DNA of 38,121 nucleotides from Nitrospirota bacterium (lineage in GTDB: Bacteria > Nitrospirota > Nitrospiria > 2-01-FULL-66-17), in the NCBI GenBank assembly GCA_016201825.1, contig JACQCD010000071.1:1-38121 (forward strand). The letters run 5' to 3'. Shown here piece by piece: positions 1-8,221 of the stretch (positions within the stretch are counted from its first letter, which is position 1; each line of letters opens with the position of its first letter). The position numbers were made by a program, and so were the translations under genes. Below the pieces are notes generated by a model, which saw nothing but the letters and a program-made list of their open reading frames with translations, had not been told where the DNA came from and did not search any database.

Positions 1-1167
1 CGAGATGGAATTGAACACCTGGGTATTGGGAGACGTCCCCTCGATCGAGAAGCCGTCTTTGTAATTGCCCCACGCCACATCGCCGATGTGAATGGTCCCG
101 GCGGCATCGAGGTGGTCGTAGCCGTGGTCGCCGTTGTGCCACGAGAGGTTCAACATCGAAAGGTTGTTGTTCGCCCCGGAGCGGAAGTCGATGCCGGTGT
201 CCTGATTGTCGTGGGCGCGATTGCGCAGCACGAGGTTGTTCGAAGTCCCGGTCCCGGACAGCCTGACCCCCGTCGCCGCTCGGGTATCGGGTCTGGCGTT
301 GCGGAACATCTCGTTGTCCTGGATCGTCGAGCCGGTCACCGCCGACGAGAAGTGGATCCCATGGTCATTGTTGTCCGAGACGACGTTCGATCCGATGAGA
401 AGGTTCGAACCGCCCGAGACGCCGATCCCGTAACTGTTGGCGAAGGTCGCGGTGTTGTGCGTGATCACGTTATTCGTATTATTGGTAGAGGAACCGGTGA
501 GGTAGACCGCGCGGTCTTCGGTCCGGGTGACGATGAAGCCGTCGATGGTCACCCAGGACTTACTGGACAGGTAAAACCCGTTGGTCCGGCGGCCCACCAT
601 CGTCTGGTGGGTGCCCGGGTTGCCGCCGCCCGCGTTGACGTACAACCCGGTCCCCGACACGTAGCGGAAGGTACGGGCCGGCAGCGAGCCGACCGACGCG
701 GTCGAGACGGTGAGCCGCGCCCCGTCCGCGAAGACCTGCAGAGGTTTCCACGTCACCGTGGCGGCCAGCCAGACATCGCCCGAATACAGGGTCCATTTGG
801 CGGTCGCGGAGAAATCGTCGGCGCCGTCCACGACGACCGGTGAGCCCTGCGCCTGGATGACAAACGGACTGCCCGACGCCCCCGACGTCGGCACCGTGAC
901 CTGTTCGTGGTAGACCGCGGGCTTGACGTACAGCGTCGTGCCCGCATCCCCCCGAGCTTTCGCCGCCGCCGAAATGGTGCAATATGGGGTGGTCAGCGAG
1001 CCCGCTCCCGATCCCGTGTTCGTACAACTCGGATTCGCCCCATCGACGTAGAAGGTTCCGGCACCCCAGGCGGCTGGGACCGTTCCCAGACAGCCGATCA
1101 CGGCCACACACGCGATCGCGATGACCGCCCTCGCCCTGCGAATCAACCTTCCGGTACCGGAGTGCAT
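1..1167 (-). CDS. secreted right-handed parallel beta-helix protein, 3' end outside window
   Basis: The frame stays open from an ATG at 1167 to base 1 (389 codons), so the C-terminus lies beyond the left edge. AAAGGA lies upstream of the ATG. An N-terminal signal peptide (basic start, hydrophobic stretch, cleavage near AWG-AGTFY) is followed by a beta-helix region rich in short Asn/Gly repeats such as NNDHGIHF and DNQDTGIDF, typical of PbH1/NosD-type folds that bind or cleave polysaccharide. It is clearly paralogous to the N-terminal 390 residues of the large gene at 3050-7321: both begin the mature part with AGTFY(I/V)DGANP and share the YVNAGGGNPG and SWVTIDGF segments. It lies 69 bp after the FG-GAP gene on the same strand. 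Export is well supported. The enzymatic role is unknown; it could be a lyase, an epimerase or a binding protein for the exopolysaccharide. Confidence 0.85.
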   Translation of the reverse strand, partial: MHSGTGRLIRRARAVIAIACVAVIGCLGTVPAAWGAGTFYVDGANPSCTNTGSGAGSLTTPYCTISAAAKARGDAGTTLYVKPAVYHEQVTVPTSGASGSPFVIQAQGSPVVVDGADDFSATAKWTLYSGDVWLAATVTWKPLQVFADGARLTVSTASVGSLPARTFRYVSGTGLYVNAGGGNPGTHQTMVGRRTNGFYLSSKSWVTIDGFIVTRTEDRAVYLTGSSTNNTNNVITHNTATFANSYGIGVSGGSNLLIGSNVVSDNNDHGIHFSSAVTGSTIQDNEMFRNARPDTRAATGVRLSGTGTSNNLVLRNRAHDNQDTGIDFRSGANNNLSMLNLSWHNGDHGYDHLDAAGTIHIGDVAWGNYKDGFSIEGTSPNTQVFNSIS

Positions 1168-1178
1168 CCCTAGTCCTT

Positions 1179-1196
1179 TTCTCGTTCCTTCGAGAA
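1179..1196 (-). other. small inverted repeat in leader of beta-helix gene
   Basis: TTCTCG and CGAGAA flank a 6-nt loop, 12 bp ahead of the ATG at 1167. It could form a weak hairpin in the mRNA leader. No U-tract follows, so it is unlikely to be a terminator. Confidence 0.25.
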
Positions 1197-1236
1197 GATG
1201 GTGAACGTCCCTTTGGTCAAGCCGTGGCGACCGCCG

Positions 1237-2829
1237 CTACGGCACAATCCACAACGATACATTGTCGACCTGAAACGCCTCGCCGGTCGTCGCCGGGGCA
1301 TCCATGATCTGCAGATCCAGAGTGGAACCGGCGGATGCGGCGACATAGTCCATCGTCAGCATCTGCCACGAGGGAGACAACACCGCCTGCGCGGAATACG
1401 TCGCGACCCCCTGCTTCACGCCGTTGAGATATTCGCGTACCCGCAGCCGCGCCTTGCCGGCGCTCCCCGCCGACCTGACCCACACGGTGACGCGGTAACG
1501 CGTCCCGGCCGCCGGCGTCGACGCCACCCAGTTGGGGTAATCATCCACGCCGAACGCGGCCGTGGTCGCGGGTCCGCTCACTTGCAATGAGTACGCCCCG
1601 TCGTAGCCGCCCGCGATTCGCGAAATCGTCGATCCGGCATACGCGCCCCATCCGCCGGTATCCGATTCAAAGAAAGGATTCCTCACCAAGTTCGGTGTGA
1701 TGTTGAGGAGAACCGCGACATCGTTGTCGCCATGATTCGCCACGGCCAGATCGAGTGTTCCATCGCGATTGAGATCACCGATGGCGACAAAGCGTGGGTC
1801 CGATCCGGCGGCAAACTCGATGGGTGATCCAAACACGCCGGTCCCCGTCCCGAGGAGGGTGGAGACCGTGTTGTTATACGAGTTTGCGGTTTCCAGATCG
1901 AGCTTCCCGTCGCCATTGAGATCGCCGATGGCCACCGACTGCGGCCCATTCCCCACGGGAAAGTCCACCGCCGTCCCAAAGGACCCGGCGCCGGTCCCGA
2001 GCAGGACGGAGACGGTCGAGCTGGAAAAGTTGGCGACGGCCAGGTCGGCTTTCCCATCCCCGTTGAGATCGCCGATCGCGACCGACAACGGGTACGTCCC
2101 CACCGCGTAGTTCGCGGCCGTTCCGAATGAACCGGTCCCGTCCCCTAAGAGAATCGAGACCGTATTGCTAAATTGATTGGCGACGGCCAGGTCTGATTTC
2201 CCGTCGCAATTCAGATCCCCGATGGCGACGGATAGCGGGTGATCACCGACGGCAAAGGTCGCGGCCGTCCCGAACGACCCGGTGCCCGTCCCCAGGAGGA
2301 TCGAGACCGACTGGCCATTGTAGTTGGCCACCGCGAGATCCAATTTCCCATCGCCATTGAATTCCCCAATCGCCACCGACGTCGGCTCGCTCCCGACCGC
2401 AAACGTCGTGGCCGTCCCGAACGAGCCGGTGCCCGTCCCCAGTAAAACGGAGACCGTGCCGCTAAAGGGGTCGGCCACGGCAAGATCCAATTTCCCATCC
2501 CTATTGAGATCACCCAGCGCGACCGAAACCGCTCCAAGCCCTCCGGGAAAGTCCGTGGCCGCCCCGAACAAGCCGGTGCCCGTCCCCAGCAGGATGGAGA
2601 CCGTACTGCTGCTTTGGTTGGCCACCGCGAGATCCGGGATCCCGTCTCTGTTCAGATCCCCGATCGCCAGAGATCTCGGGCCGCCTCCCGCAATGGACAA
2701 TGCCGTGGTGGCGGGGAAACTGAACGAGACCGTTTGAGCCACGCTGACGGCGGGAAGGAGGAACACACACCCGCTGATCAGCGATAGAAAAACCCAGCGG
2801 TCTTTCTGTTTGATGATGCGCCGTACCAT
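1237..2829 (-). CDS. secreted FG-GAP/VCBS repeat protein with C-terminal carbohydrate-binding-like domain
   Basis: The start at 2829 (MVRRIIKQKD, 530 aa) is chosen because it begins a good signal peptide (cleavage near VSVA-Q) and lies downstream of a strong promoter. An in-frame start at 3003 would lie upstream of that promoter. Residues 53-376 are seven copies of a 49-residue unit, each with a calcium-type loop of the form GDLNxDGxxDLAVAN and then VSxLLGTGTG, as in FG-GAP/VCBS repeats that fold into beta-propellers. Residues from about 380 (NLVRNPFFESDTGGW) to the end form a CBM_4_9-like beta-sandwich that closely matches the C-terminus of the neighbour at 3050-7321. Probably secreted, binding calcium and polysaccharide. 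No catalytic motif is visible. Confidence 0.88.
   Translation of the reverse strand: MVRRIIKQKDRWVFLSLISGCVFLLPAVSVAQTVSFSFPATTALSIAGGGPRSLAIGDLNRDGIPDLAVANQSSSTVSILLGTGTGLFGAATDFPGGLGAVSVALGDLNRDGKLDLAVADPFSGTVSVLLGTGTGSFGTATTFAVGSEPTSVAIGEFNGDGKLDLAVANYNGQSVSILLGTGTGSFGTAATFAVGDHPLSVAIGDLNCDGKSDLAVANQFSNTVSILLGDGTGSFGTAANYAVGTYPLSVAIGDLNGDGKADLAVANFSSSTVSVLLGTGAGSFGTAVDFPVGNGPQSVAIGDLNGDGKLDLETANSYNNTVSTLLGTGTGVFGSPIEFAAGSDPRFVAIGDLNRDGTLDLAVANHGDNDVAVLLNITPNLVRNPFFESDTGGWGAYAGSTISRIAGGYDGAYSLQVSGPATTAAFGVDDYPNWVASTPAAGTRYRVTVWVRSAGSAGKARLRVREYLNGVKQGVATYSAQAVLSPSWQMLTMDYVAASAGSTLDLQIMDAPATTGEAFQVDNVSLWIVP
1702..2673 (-). repeat. 147-bp tandem repeats, about 6.6 units, inside FG-GAP gene
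   Basis: Six complete 49-codon units and one of about 30 codons follow each other without spacers. Each encodes an FG-GAP blade with a DxNxDGxxD loop. Units 2-6 are very similar, including the TGTGSFGTA segment, which suggests recent duplication or gene conversion among blades. Confidence 0.85.
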
Positions 2830-2943
2830 GATTCCGCCGTGACTGCGCCGCGGGTTACACGCGCGTTCGCTCATCGGTCCTGGAGGGGGAACCGATCGTT
2901 CACCCCGCCTCTGGGAGGTCACACCAGATGGCGTGGGAACGCC

Positions 2944-2972
2944 AACATAAAGGAACCGATGGAAAATGTCAA
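2944..2972 (-). promoter_or_regulatory. sigma70-type promoter for FG-GAP gene
   Basis: Read on the minus strand, TTGACA (2972-2967), a 17-bp spacer and TATGTT (2949-2944) give a perfect -35 and a fair -10. Transcription would start near 2937, leaving a leader of about 108 nt before the ATG at 2829. The secreted FG-GAP gene can thus be expressed separately from the upstream exopolysaccharide genes. Confidence 0.6.
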
Positions 2973-3049
2973 TCCCCCTCAAGCATGCGTCATGTCTTCC
3001 CATTTTTTCATCCCATCCTGTTGGTTCGGAAGTTCATCTTGTGCCGCGG

Positions 3050-6000
3050 TTACGGCACGATCCGGATCGAGATATTATCCGTCTGAAAGACCTCGCCCAT
3101 GGTCACGGGGGTGTCCGTGATCTGTAGATCCAGGGTGGAGCCGGCGTATGCGGCCACGTAATCCACCGTCAGCATCTGCCACGAGGGCGACAAGACCACC
3201 GTGGGAGACCACGCCGTCGTCCCCACTTTCACCGTTCCTTGGTACTCGCGCACCCGCAACTGCGCCGTGCCGGTGCTCCCCGCCGACCTGACCCACGCGG
3301 TGAACCGGTAGCGCGTTCCGACCGCCGGGGTCGCGCCGACCCAGTTCGGGAGGTCGTCGACTCCGAATGTCGCCGTGGACGCGGGTCCGGTCGCCTCGAG
3401 CGAGTACATCCCGTCAAACCCGCCCGAGATCCGCTGAATCGTCGATCCCCCGTACGCTCTCCAGCCGCTGGTGTCCGACTCGAAGGAGGGATTCCCGACC
3501 AGGTTGGCGCCGCTGCCGACCGCCGCGACCGTCACCAGGAGCGACGTCCAGGCGCTGCCGCTGTCGTTGTCAACGACCGTCACGCCGGCCGTCCAGGTTC
3601 CCGCCGAATAGACGTGGGTCGCGGTTGGCGAGGTCTGGGGCCCGACGATCGTGCCATCGCCGAAGTCGAACCGGTACGACACGATCGTCCCGTCGGGATC
3701 GCTGGATGCCGACGCATCCGCCGTGACGCTCAGCGGTTCGTTTCCCGTCGAGGGGGTGACGGTCAGTACCGCCAGGGGCGGCTCGTCGGACCCCGTGACC
3801 GTGATTACGCGGGTATCCGGTGTCTGATCGGAAAGACCCAGGGCGTCCGTCACGGTCAACGTCACGGTGAACGTGCCCGGGTTGTTTAGGACCACCGGTC
3901 CCGGATCCTCCACATTCTGGGAAGCGGCGGCACCTCCAAAGTTCCACCGGTAGGTCAAGGGGAGGTTGCCGTCGGGGTCGCTCCCCGTGCCCGTGAAGGT
4001 CACGCTCTCCCCGGCCATGACCGTCACATCGCCCGCCGGGCTATCGATGACGCCGTTGGGGGGCTGGTCGGGGGAAATGACAAAGCTGTCCATGACACTG
4101 CCCTCGGCGCAGGTCACGTCGTTTGGAACCGATGCGCTGCTGGACGGCCCGCAGATGGCCTGGCCTTCGATCGCCACCGCGGTGAACCGCAGCTTGAGGG
4201 GGCCGTGGTGCATGGCTCGAAACGCGGACCACGAGGGAGGCGGGCATCCGCCCTTCCAGAGGCACGTGCCCACCGGGTCCTCTTCGAGGCCCGATCCGCC
4301 CCCCCCGGTCGTGACGTGAACGACCCCGCTCTGGGGAAAGGTCCGCTCGTAGTTGTGGCTGTGAGCGTTGAGGTTCAACACGTATTTGCCGTGGTTGGCG
4401 CCGAGCGCGTCGAGAAAGGCCTTCAACTTCGATTCGCCGGGATGGTGCCCGGAGGAATAGGCCGGTCGATGACCGAAGGTGACGATAAAAGCGATGGACG
4501 GATCGGCCTGGGCGGCATCCATCAGGACCGTCGCCTTGGTGTTCCAGTCCGCCCAGGTGGCCGGGCGGTCCCAGGGTTCGGGATAAGCGATGAATCTGAC
4601 GTTGCCGTAGTCGAACCAGTACCAGTCCTCGCCGCAGCAACCGACCGCCGGCGATCCGGGAGAGACCTGGGGGTTGGGAAGATCGAAACGACCTTTGTAG
4701 TTTCTCAGATCATCCGTGACCTCGTCCCATTCATGATTCCCCCAGGCCGGCATGTAGGCCGCGTCAAGGGACCACAGCATGACGTCGTTGAAGTGTTGAT
4801 CGACATGAGACTGGCCGTGGGCGTTGCCGTAGGTCAGGTCTCCAATCGGCAGGACGAACGCGGGCGGATCCGCGGCGATCTCCGACTGCACGACGCCCAT
4901 CCGCCAATAGGACCCGGTATCGCCGATGTCCCCTTCCACGTAGACCGTGAAGCCGGACGCGCCGCGCGGAAGCGGGGTGTGGAACGTGTGATCCGATCCC
5001 CCGCCGATCGAGTAGTGATAGACGGTGTTCTCCGCCAGCCCGGTGATCTTCGCTTCCCAGAACGGTCCACTGGAGGAGAAGGGGAGCGGGTCGGGGGTTT
5101 GCGCGGTCACGGTCTGGCCGTAGCCGCTGGTGAGACCGTACCGGATCGTGTTGTCGGAGCCCCGCCAGTCGAACGTCACAGAGGTCTGACCGGTCAGGGT
5201 CCAGTGGATCTCATCAACGGGAACGACGACCGAACTCACGGTGACCACCCGATTGTCCGGCGTGGGATCGCTCAAACCTAACGCATCCGTCACCGTGAAC
5301 GTCACGGTATACGTGCCCGGCGTCGCGAACACCACCGAACCCGGATCTTCGACCGTCTGGTTGGGCGCTCCGCCCCCGAAATCCCACTGGTAGGTCAGCG
5401 GGAGGTGGTTGTCGGGATCCGTACCCGTGCCGGCGAAGCTCACGCTCTGCCCGGCCGCAATCGCGACATTGCCCGCCGGGTCGTTGATCACGCCGTTGGG
5501 CGCTTGGTTGGTGGCGGTGACCGCGGTCGTAGCGGACGCCGTTCCTCCCGCGCTATCGGTCACCGCGACGGAGGCCGTCCAGGTTCCCGGGGCGTAGGTG
5601 TGCGTGGCGGTCGCGCCGGCCTGCGGCCCCACCACCGTCCCGTCGCCGAAATCAAATTGGTACGAGACGATCGCCGCGTCGGGGCCACCGGAAGCCGAGG
5701 CATCGGCCGTCACCGTCAGCGGGGCGGTCCCCGACGCCGGCGTCACCGTCACAACCGCCTGGGGAGGGATGAACTCCAGCACGTTCCGATCGGCATAGAC
5801 CATCGGACCGACACCCGCGTTGGCGGTGGCCGGATCGTCGACCGGCGCGCGACCCGCCGCGTCGGTCGGAGGCCAGTTCGGCACCGAGGAATCGGCCGAG
5901 TCAATCGCGGGCGATCCCGCGCGAAGATGGAAATTCCCCGCCGACGGATCGACGAAGCGCGGGTCGTCCTGAATCGACTGCGCGTCCTGTCCCGTGGCCG

Positions 6001-7321
6001 CCGTGAACGCCGCGAGGGTCGCGTATGTGGCCCCCCCATACTTGATCGGAACCTGTGACGTACCGTTCCAGATGATGTTGCGATTCGAAAGGAATCCCGT
6101 CACGGAGGTCGCGTCGACCTCGAGGTCGTACCGGCTCGTCGTCGGCCCGTTGTTGACCGAGACGCAATCGACGATGGTCGTGTTGGGGGACGTGCCCACG
6201 ACGGAGAAACCGTCGCGGTAATTCCCCCACGCCACGTCGCCGACGTGGAGGGTGCCGCTGACGCCGAGGTCGCTATAGCCGTGGTCGCCGTTGTTCCAGG
6301 ATCGGTTACGAACCGACACGGTGTTATCCGACGCGGCTCGGATCTGCAGTCCCGCGTCCTTGTTATCGTGGAAGCGGTTGCGCTGAACGCGGTTGCCCGA
6401 CGACGCCCAGAGGTAAAGGCCGTTGCCGGCCTGCACGGCCGGACGGGCGTTGCGGAACGACTCGTTGTCCTCGATCGTCGAGCCGGTCACCCCCGTGGTG
6501 AACGCGATCCCATGGTCGTTGTTGTCGGCGACGACGTTCGACCCGATCACGAGGGCCGAGGCGTTCGCCGCCGCGATCCCGTAGCGGTTGGCAAAGGTCA
6601 CGGCGTTGTGCGTCACCGTGTCGTTGCTCAGAAAATTGTACAGATAGATCGCGCGGTCTTCGGTCCGGGTGACGGTGAAGCCGTCGATGGTCACCCAGGA
6701 CTTTCCGGAGAGCACGAAGCCGTTGGCGCGATGCCCCACCAAGGCCTGGTGGCCGCCGGGGTTGCCGCCGCCCGCGTTGACGTACAGCCCCGTCCCCGCG
6801 ATGTAGCGAAAGCTCCGCGCGGGGAGCGCGTCGGGGGTCGCGCCCGACGCCGTCAGCCGCGCCCCGTCGACGAAGACCTGCAGGGCACTCCACGTCACGC
6901 TCGTGGCCAGCCAGACATCTCCGACATACCAAGTCCACTTCGCCGTCGAGGACAAATCGTCGGCGCCGTCCACGACAACGCCCGGCCCCAGCGCCTGAAA
7001 GACGAACGGACTGCCCGACGCCCCCGACGCCGGCACGGTGACCTGCTCGCGGTAGACCGCGGGGCCGACGTACAGCGTCGTACCCGGCCCGCCCTGGGCG
7101 CTCGCCGCGGCCGATATGGCGCAGTAGGGAGTCGATGCGGTTCCCGGACCGGTATTCGAGCACGCGGGATTCGCGCCGTCGATGTAGAACGTTCCCGCTC
7201 CGAACGCGCCGGGCGCCACGCACAACCAGCCGACCGCGCCGAGCATGATCGCGATGGACCGTGGTGCGGAGGCTCTCGCCGTCCCGTCCGCGGCCCACGG
7301 GGCGCCCGCGTGGAGGCTCAC
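3050..7321 (-). CDS. giant secreted protein: beta-helix, PKD, purple-acid-phosphatase-like domain, PKD, CBM-like domain
   Basis: 1423 aa, with a GTG start that overlaps the TGA of the upstream gene (GTGA) and follows a strong GGAGGGAG ribosome site. Order: signal peptide (to about 42), right-handed beta-helix (about 45-480), two PKD domains (about 520-605 and 606-697), an Fn3-like linker (about 700-785), a metallophosphoesterase (about 790-1085), two more PKD domains (about 1087-1176 and 1180-1267), and a CBM_4_9-like domain (about 1272-1423). All seven metal ligands expected for purple acid phosphatases are visible: D798 (GDIG), D828 and Y831 (GDLTYG), N862 (GNHE), H951 (GHRP), H987 and H989 (AHSHNYER). 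It probably acts outside the cell on the polysaccharide or a phosphate ester attached to it; the substrate is unknown. The fusion of a polysaccharide-type beta-helix with a phosphatase is unusual. Confidence 0.9.
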   Translation of the reverse strand: MSLHAGAPWAADGTARASAPRSIAIMLGAVGWLCVAPGAFGAGTFYIDGANPACSNTGPGTASTPYCAISAAASAQGGPGTTLYVGPAVYREQVTVPASGASGSPFVFQALGPGVVVDGADDLSSTAKWTWYVGDVWLATSVTWSALQVFVDGARLTASGATPDALPARSFRYIAGTGLYVNAGGGNPGGHQALVGHRANGFVLSGKSWVTIDGFTVTRTEDRAIYLYNFLSNDTVTHNAVTFANRYGIAAANASALVIGSNVVADNNDHGIAFTTGVTGSTIEDNESFRNARPAVQAGNGLYLWASSGNRVQRNRFHDNKDAGLQIRAASDNTVSVRNRSWNNGDHGYSDLGVSGTLHVGDVAWGNYRDGFSVVGTSPNTTIVDCVSVNNGPTTSRYDLEVDATSVTGFLSNRNIIWNGTSQVPIKYGGATYATLAAFTAATGQDAQSIQDDPRFVDPSAGNFHLRAGSPAIDSADSSVPNWPPTDAAGRAPVDDPATANAGVGPMVYADRNVLEFIPPQAVVTVTPASGTAPLTVTADASASGGPDAAIVSYQFDFGDGTVVGPQAGATATHTYAPGTWTASVAVTDSAGGTASATTAVTATNQAPNGVINDPAGNVAIAAGQSVSFAGTGTDPDNHLPLTYQWDFGGGAPNQTVEDPGSVVFATPGTYTVTFTVTDALGLSDPTPDNRVVTVSSVVVPVDEIHWTLTGQTSVTFDWRGSDNTIRYGLTSGYGQTVTAQTPDPLPFSSSGPFWEAKITGLAENTVYHYSIGGGSDHTFHTPLPRGASGFTVYVEGDIGDTGSYWRMGVVQSEIAADPPAFVLPIGDLTYGNAHGQSHVDQHFNDVMLWSLDAAYMPAWGNHEWDEVTDDLRNYKGRFDLPNPQVSPGSPAVGCCGEDWYWFDYGNVRFIAYPEPWDRPATWADWNTKATVLMDAAQADPSIAFIVTFGHRPAYSSGHHPGESKLKAFLDALGANHGKYVLNLNAHSHNYERTFPQSGVVHVTTGGGGSGLEEDPVGTCLWKGGCPPPSWSAFRAMHHGPLKLRFTAVAIEGQAICGPSSSASVPNDVTCAEGSVMDSFVISPDQPPNGVIDSPAGDVTVMAGESVTFTGTGSDPDGNLPLTYRWNFGGAAASQNVEDPGPVVLNNPGTFTVTLTVTDALGLSDQTPDTRVITVTGSDEPPLAVLTVTPSTGNEPLSVTADASASSDPDGTIVSYRFDFGDGTIVGPQTSPTATHVYSAGTWTAGVTVVDNDSGSAWTSLLVTVAAVGSGANLVGNPSFESDTSGWRAYGGSTIQRISGGFDGMYSLEATGPASTATFGVDDLPNWVGATPAVGTRYRFTAWVRSAGSTGTAQLRVREYQGTVKVGTTAWSPTVVLSPSWQMLTVDYVAAYAGSTLDLQITDTPVTMGEVFQTDNISIRIVP

Positions 7322-8214
7322 TGGTTTTCTCCCTCCGCGGCCGGGACGCGTCTTCCGTTCGACCGTGACCGACGGCCCTCGTTCGTCTCCCGTTCCTTGC
7401 CGTCCTTCTCCCTCGTCGTCTCACGATCGGCGAGCGCCACCCCGGCTCCGCCGCTGATCAGATAGTCCGCGATATCGTCTTCCAGCTTATAGAAATAGTA
7501 ATACGCGCACTGAAACACCACGTACACGGCCAGCGCCGCGACGCTGGCGTAGAGGTAATAGCTCCCGGCCGGCCAGCCGGTCTTCCACTCAACGGCGTAG
7601 GCCAGCGCGACAAGCGGCAGGGCGACGATGAACATCCGGAAGCCTTTGAGGGGTCGAAATGCACCGAGGGCCAGTCCGAGTCCCGGCGAGGCCTTTCGTT
7701 TGAGCGCCGTCGGCAAGGTGCCCGCTTGACGGAGGCGCTTCAACAGGATATAGGCGGGCAGGTGCTGCGTCTCCTCGATGATATTGGCCAGAATGACGGT
7801 TCCGAGTCCGGCGACCACCACGCTCACCTCGGAGGTCCGCTGGTATTCATGGACGGCCACGGCGAGGAAAATCGCCGGTTCAACTAAGCGGTGATGGAGA
7901 CGATCCAGCAAGATCCCATGGACCGATGCGGTACGACGGTATCGCGCAATCTCGCCGTCGACCTTGTCCAGCAGAAAGGCCACGTACAGGAGACAAAAGC
8001 CGGCCAGGTTCCATCCGGGTTCCGCCGACACGAGCAGCGCCGCGCCAACCACCCCGACCAACATCATCAGGAGCGAGGCCTGATTGGCCGTCACCCCGAT
8101 CTGCAGGAAGAACCACGTGACATAGATCGAGATCCGCCGATGAATGACGTACCAGCCGGGAGCCCGGTCTTTTCCCGCCTGGCAAATCGCTCGGATCTGG
8201 CTGGGGCTCTCCAT
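7318..8214 (-). CDS. CDP-alcohol phosphatidyltransferase family membrane protein
   Basis: 298 aa with about six hydrophobic segments. The family moves a phospho-alcohol from a CDP-linked donor to a hydroxyl acceptor at the membrane. The signature DxxDGxxAR-x8-GxxxDxxx is present as D83, D86, G87, A90, R91, G100 and D104, but the fourth, normally catalytic Asp is His108 (DRLHH). The C-terminal 40 residues are highly charged. TAGGAG lies just before the ATG and includes the stop of the RtcB-like gene 7 bp upstream; the 3' end overlaps the giant phosphatase gene by 4 bp. Within an exopolysaccharide locus it may add a phospho-alcohol such as glycerol- or inositol-phosphate to a lipid or glycan. 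Family assignment is secure, substrate is not. Confidence 0.88.
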   Translation of the reverse strand: MESPSQIRAICQAGKDRAPGWYVIHRRISIYVTWFFLQIGVTANQASLLMMLVGVVGAALLVSAEPGWNLAGFCLLYVAFLLDKVDGEIARYRRTASVHGILLDRLHHRLVEPAIFLAVAVHEYQRTSEVSVVVAGLGTVILANIIEETQHLPAYILLKRLRQAGTLPTALKRKASPGLGLALGAFRPLKGFRMFIVALPLVALAYAVEWKTGWPAGSYYLYASVAALAVYVVFQCAYYYFYKLEDDIADYLISGGAGVALADRETTREKDGKERETNEGRRSRSNGRRVPAAEGENQ

Positions 8215-8221
8215 GCGTCTC

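Noticed and set aside
1702-2673. Regular repeats as a possible CRISPR array
   Set aside because: The unit is 147 bp, without spacers, in frame, and encodes FG-GAP blades.
4205-5281. Plus-strand open frame of 358 codons inside the giant phosphatase gene
   Set aside because: The minus-strand frame has complete domains with catalytic motifs; the plus frame is Arg/Gly/Val-rich noise.
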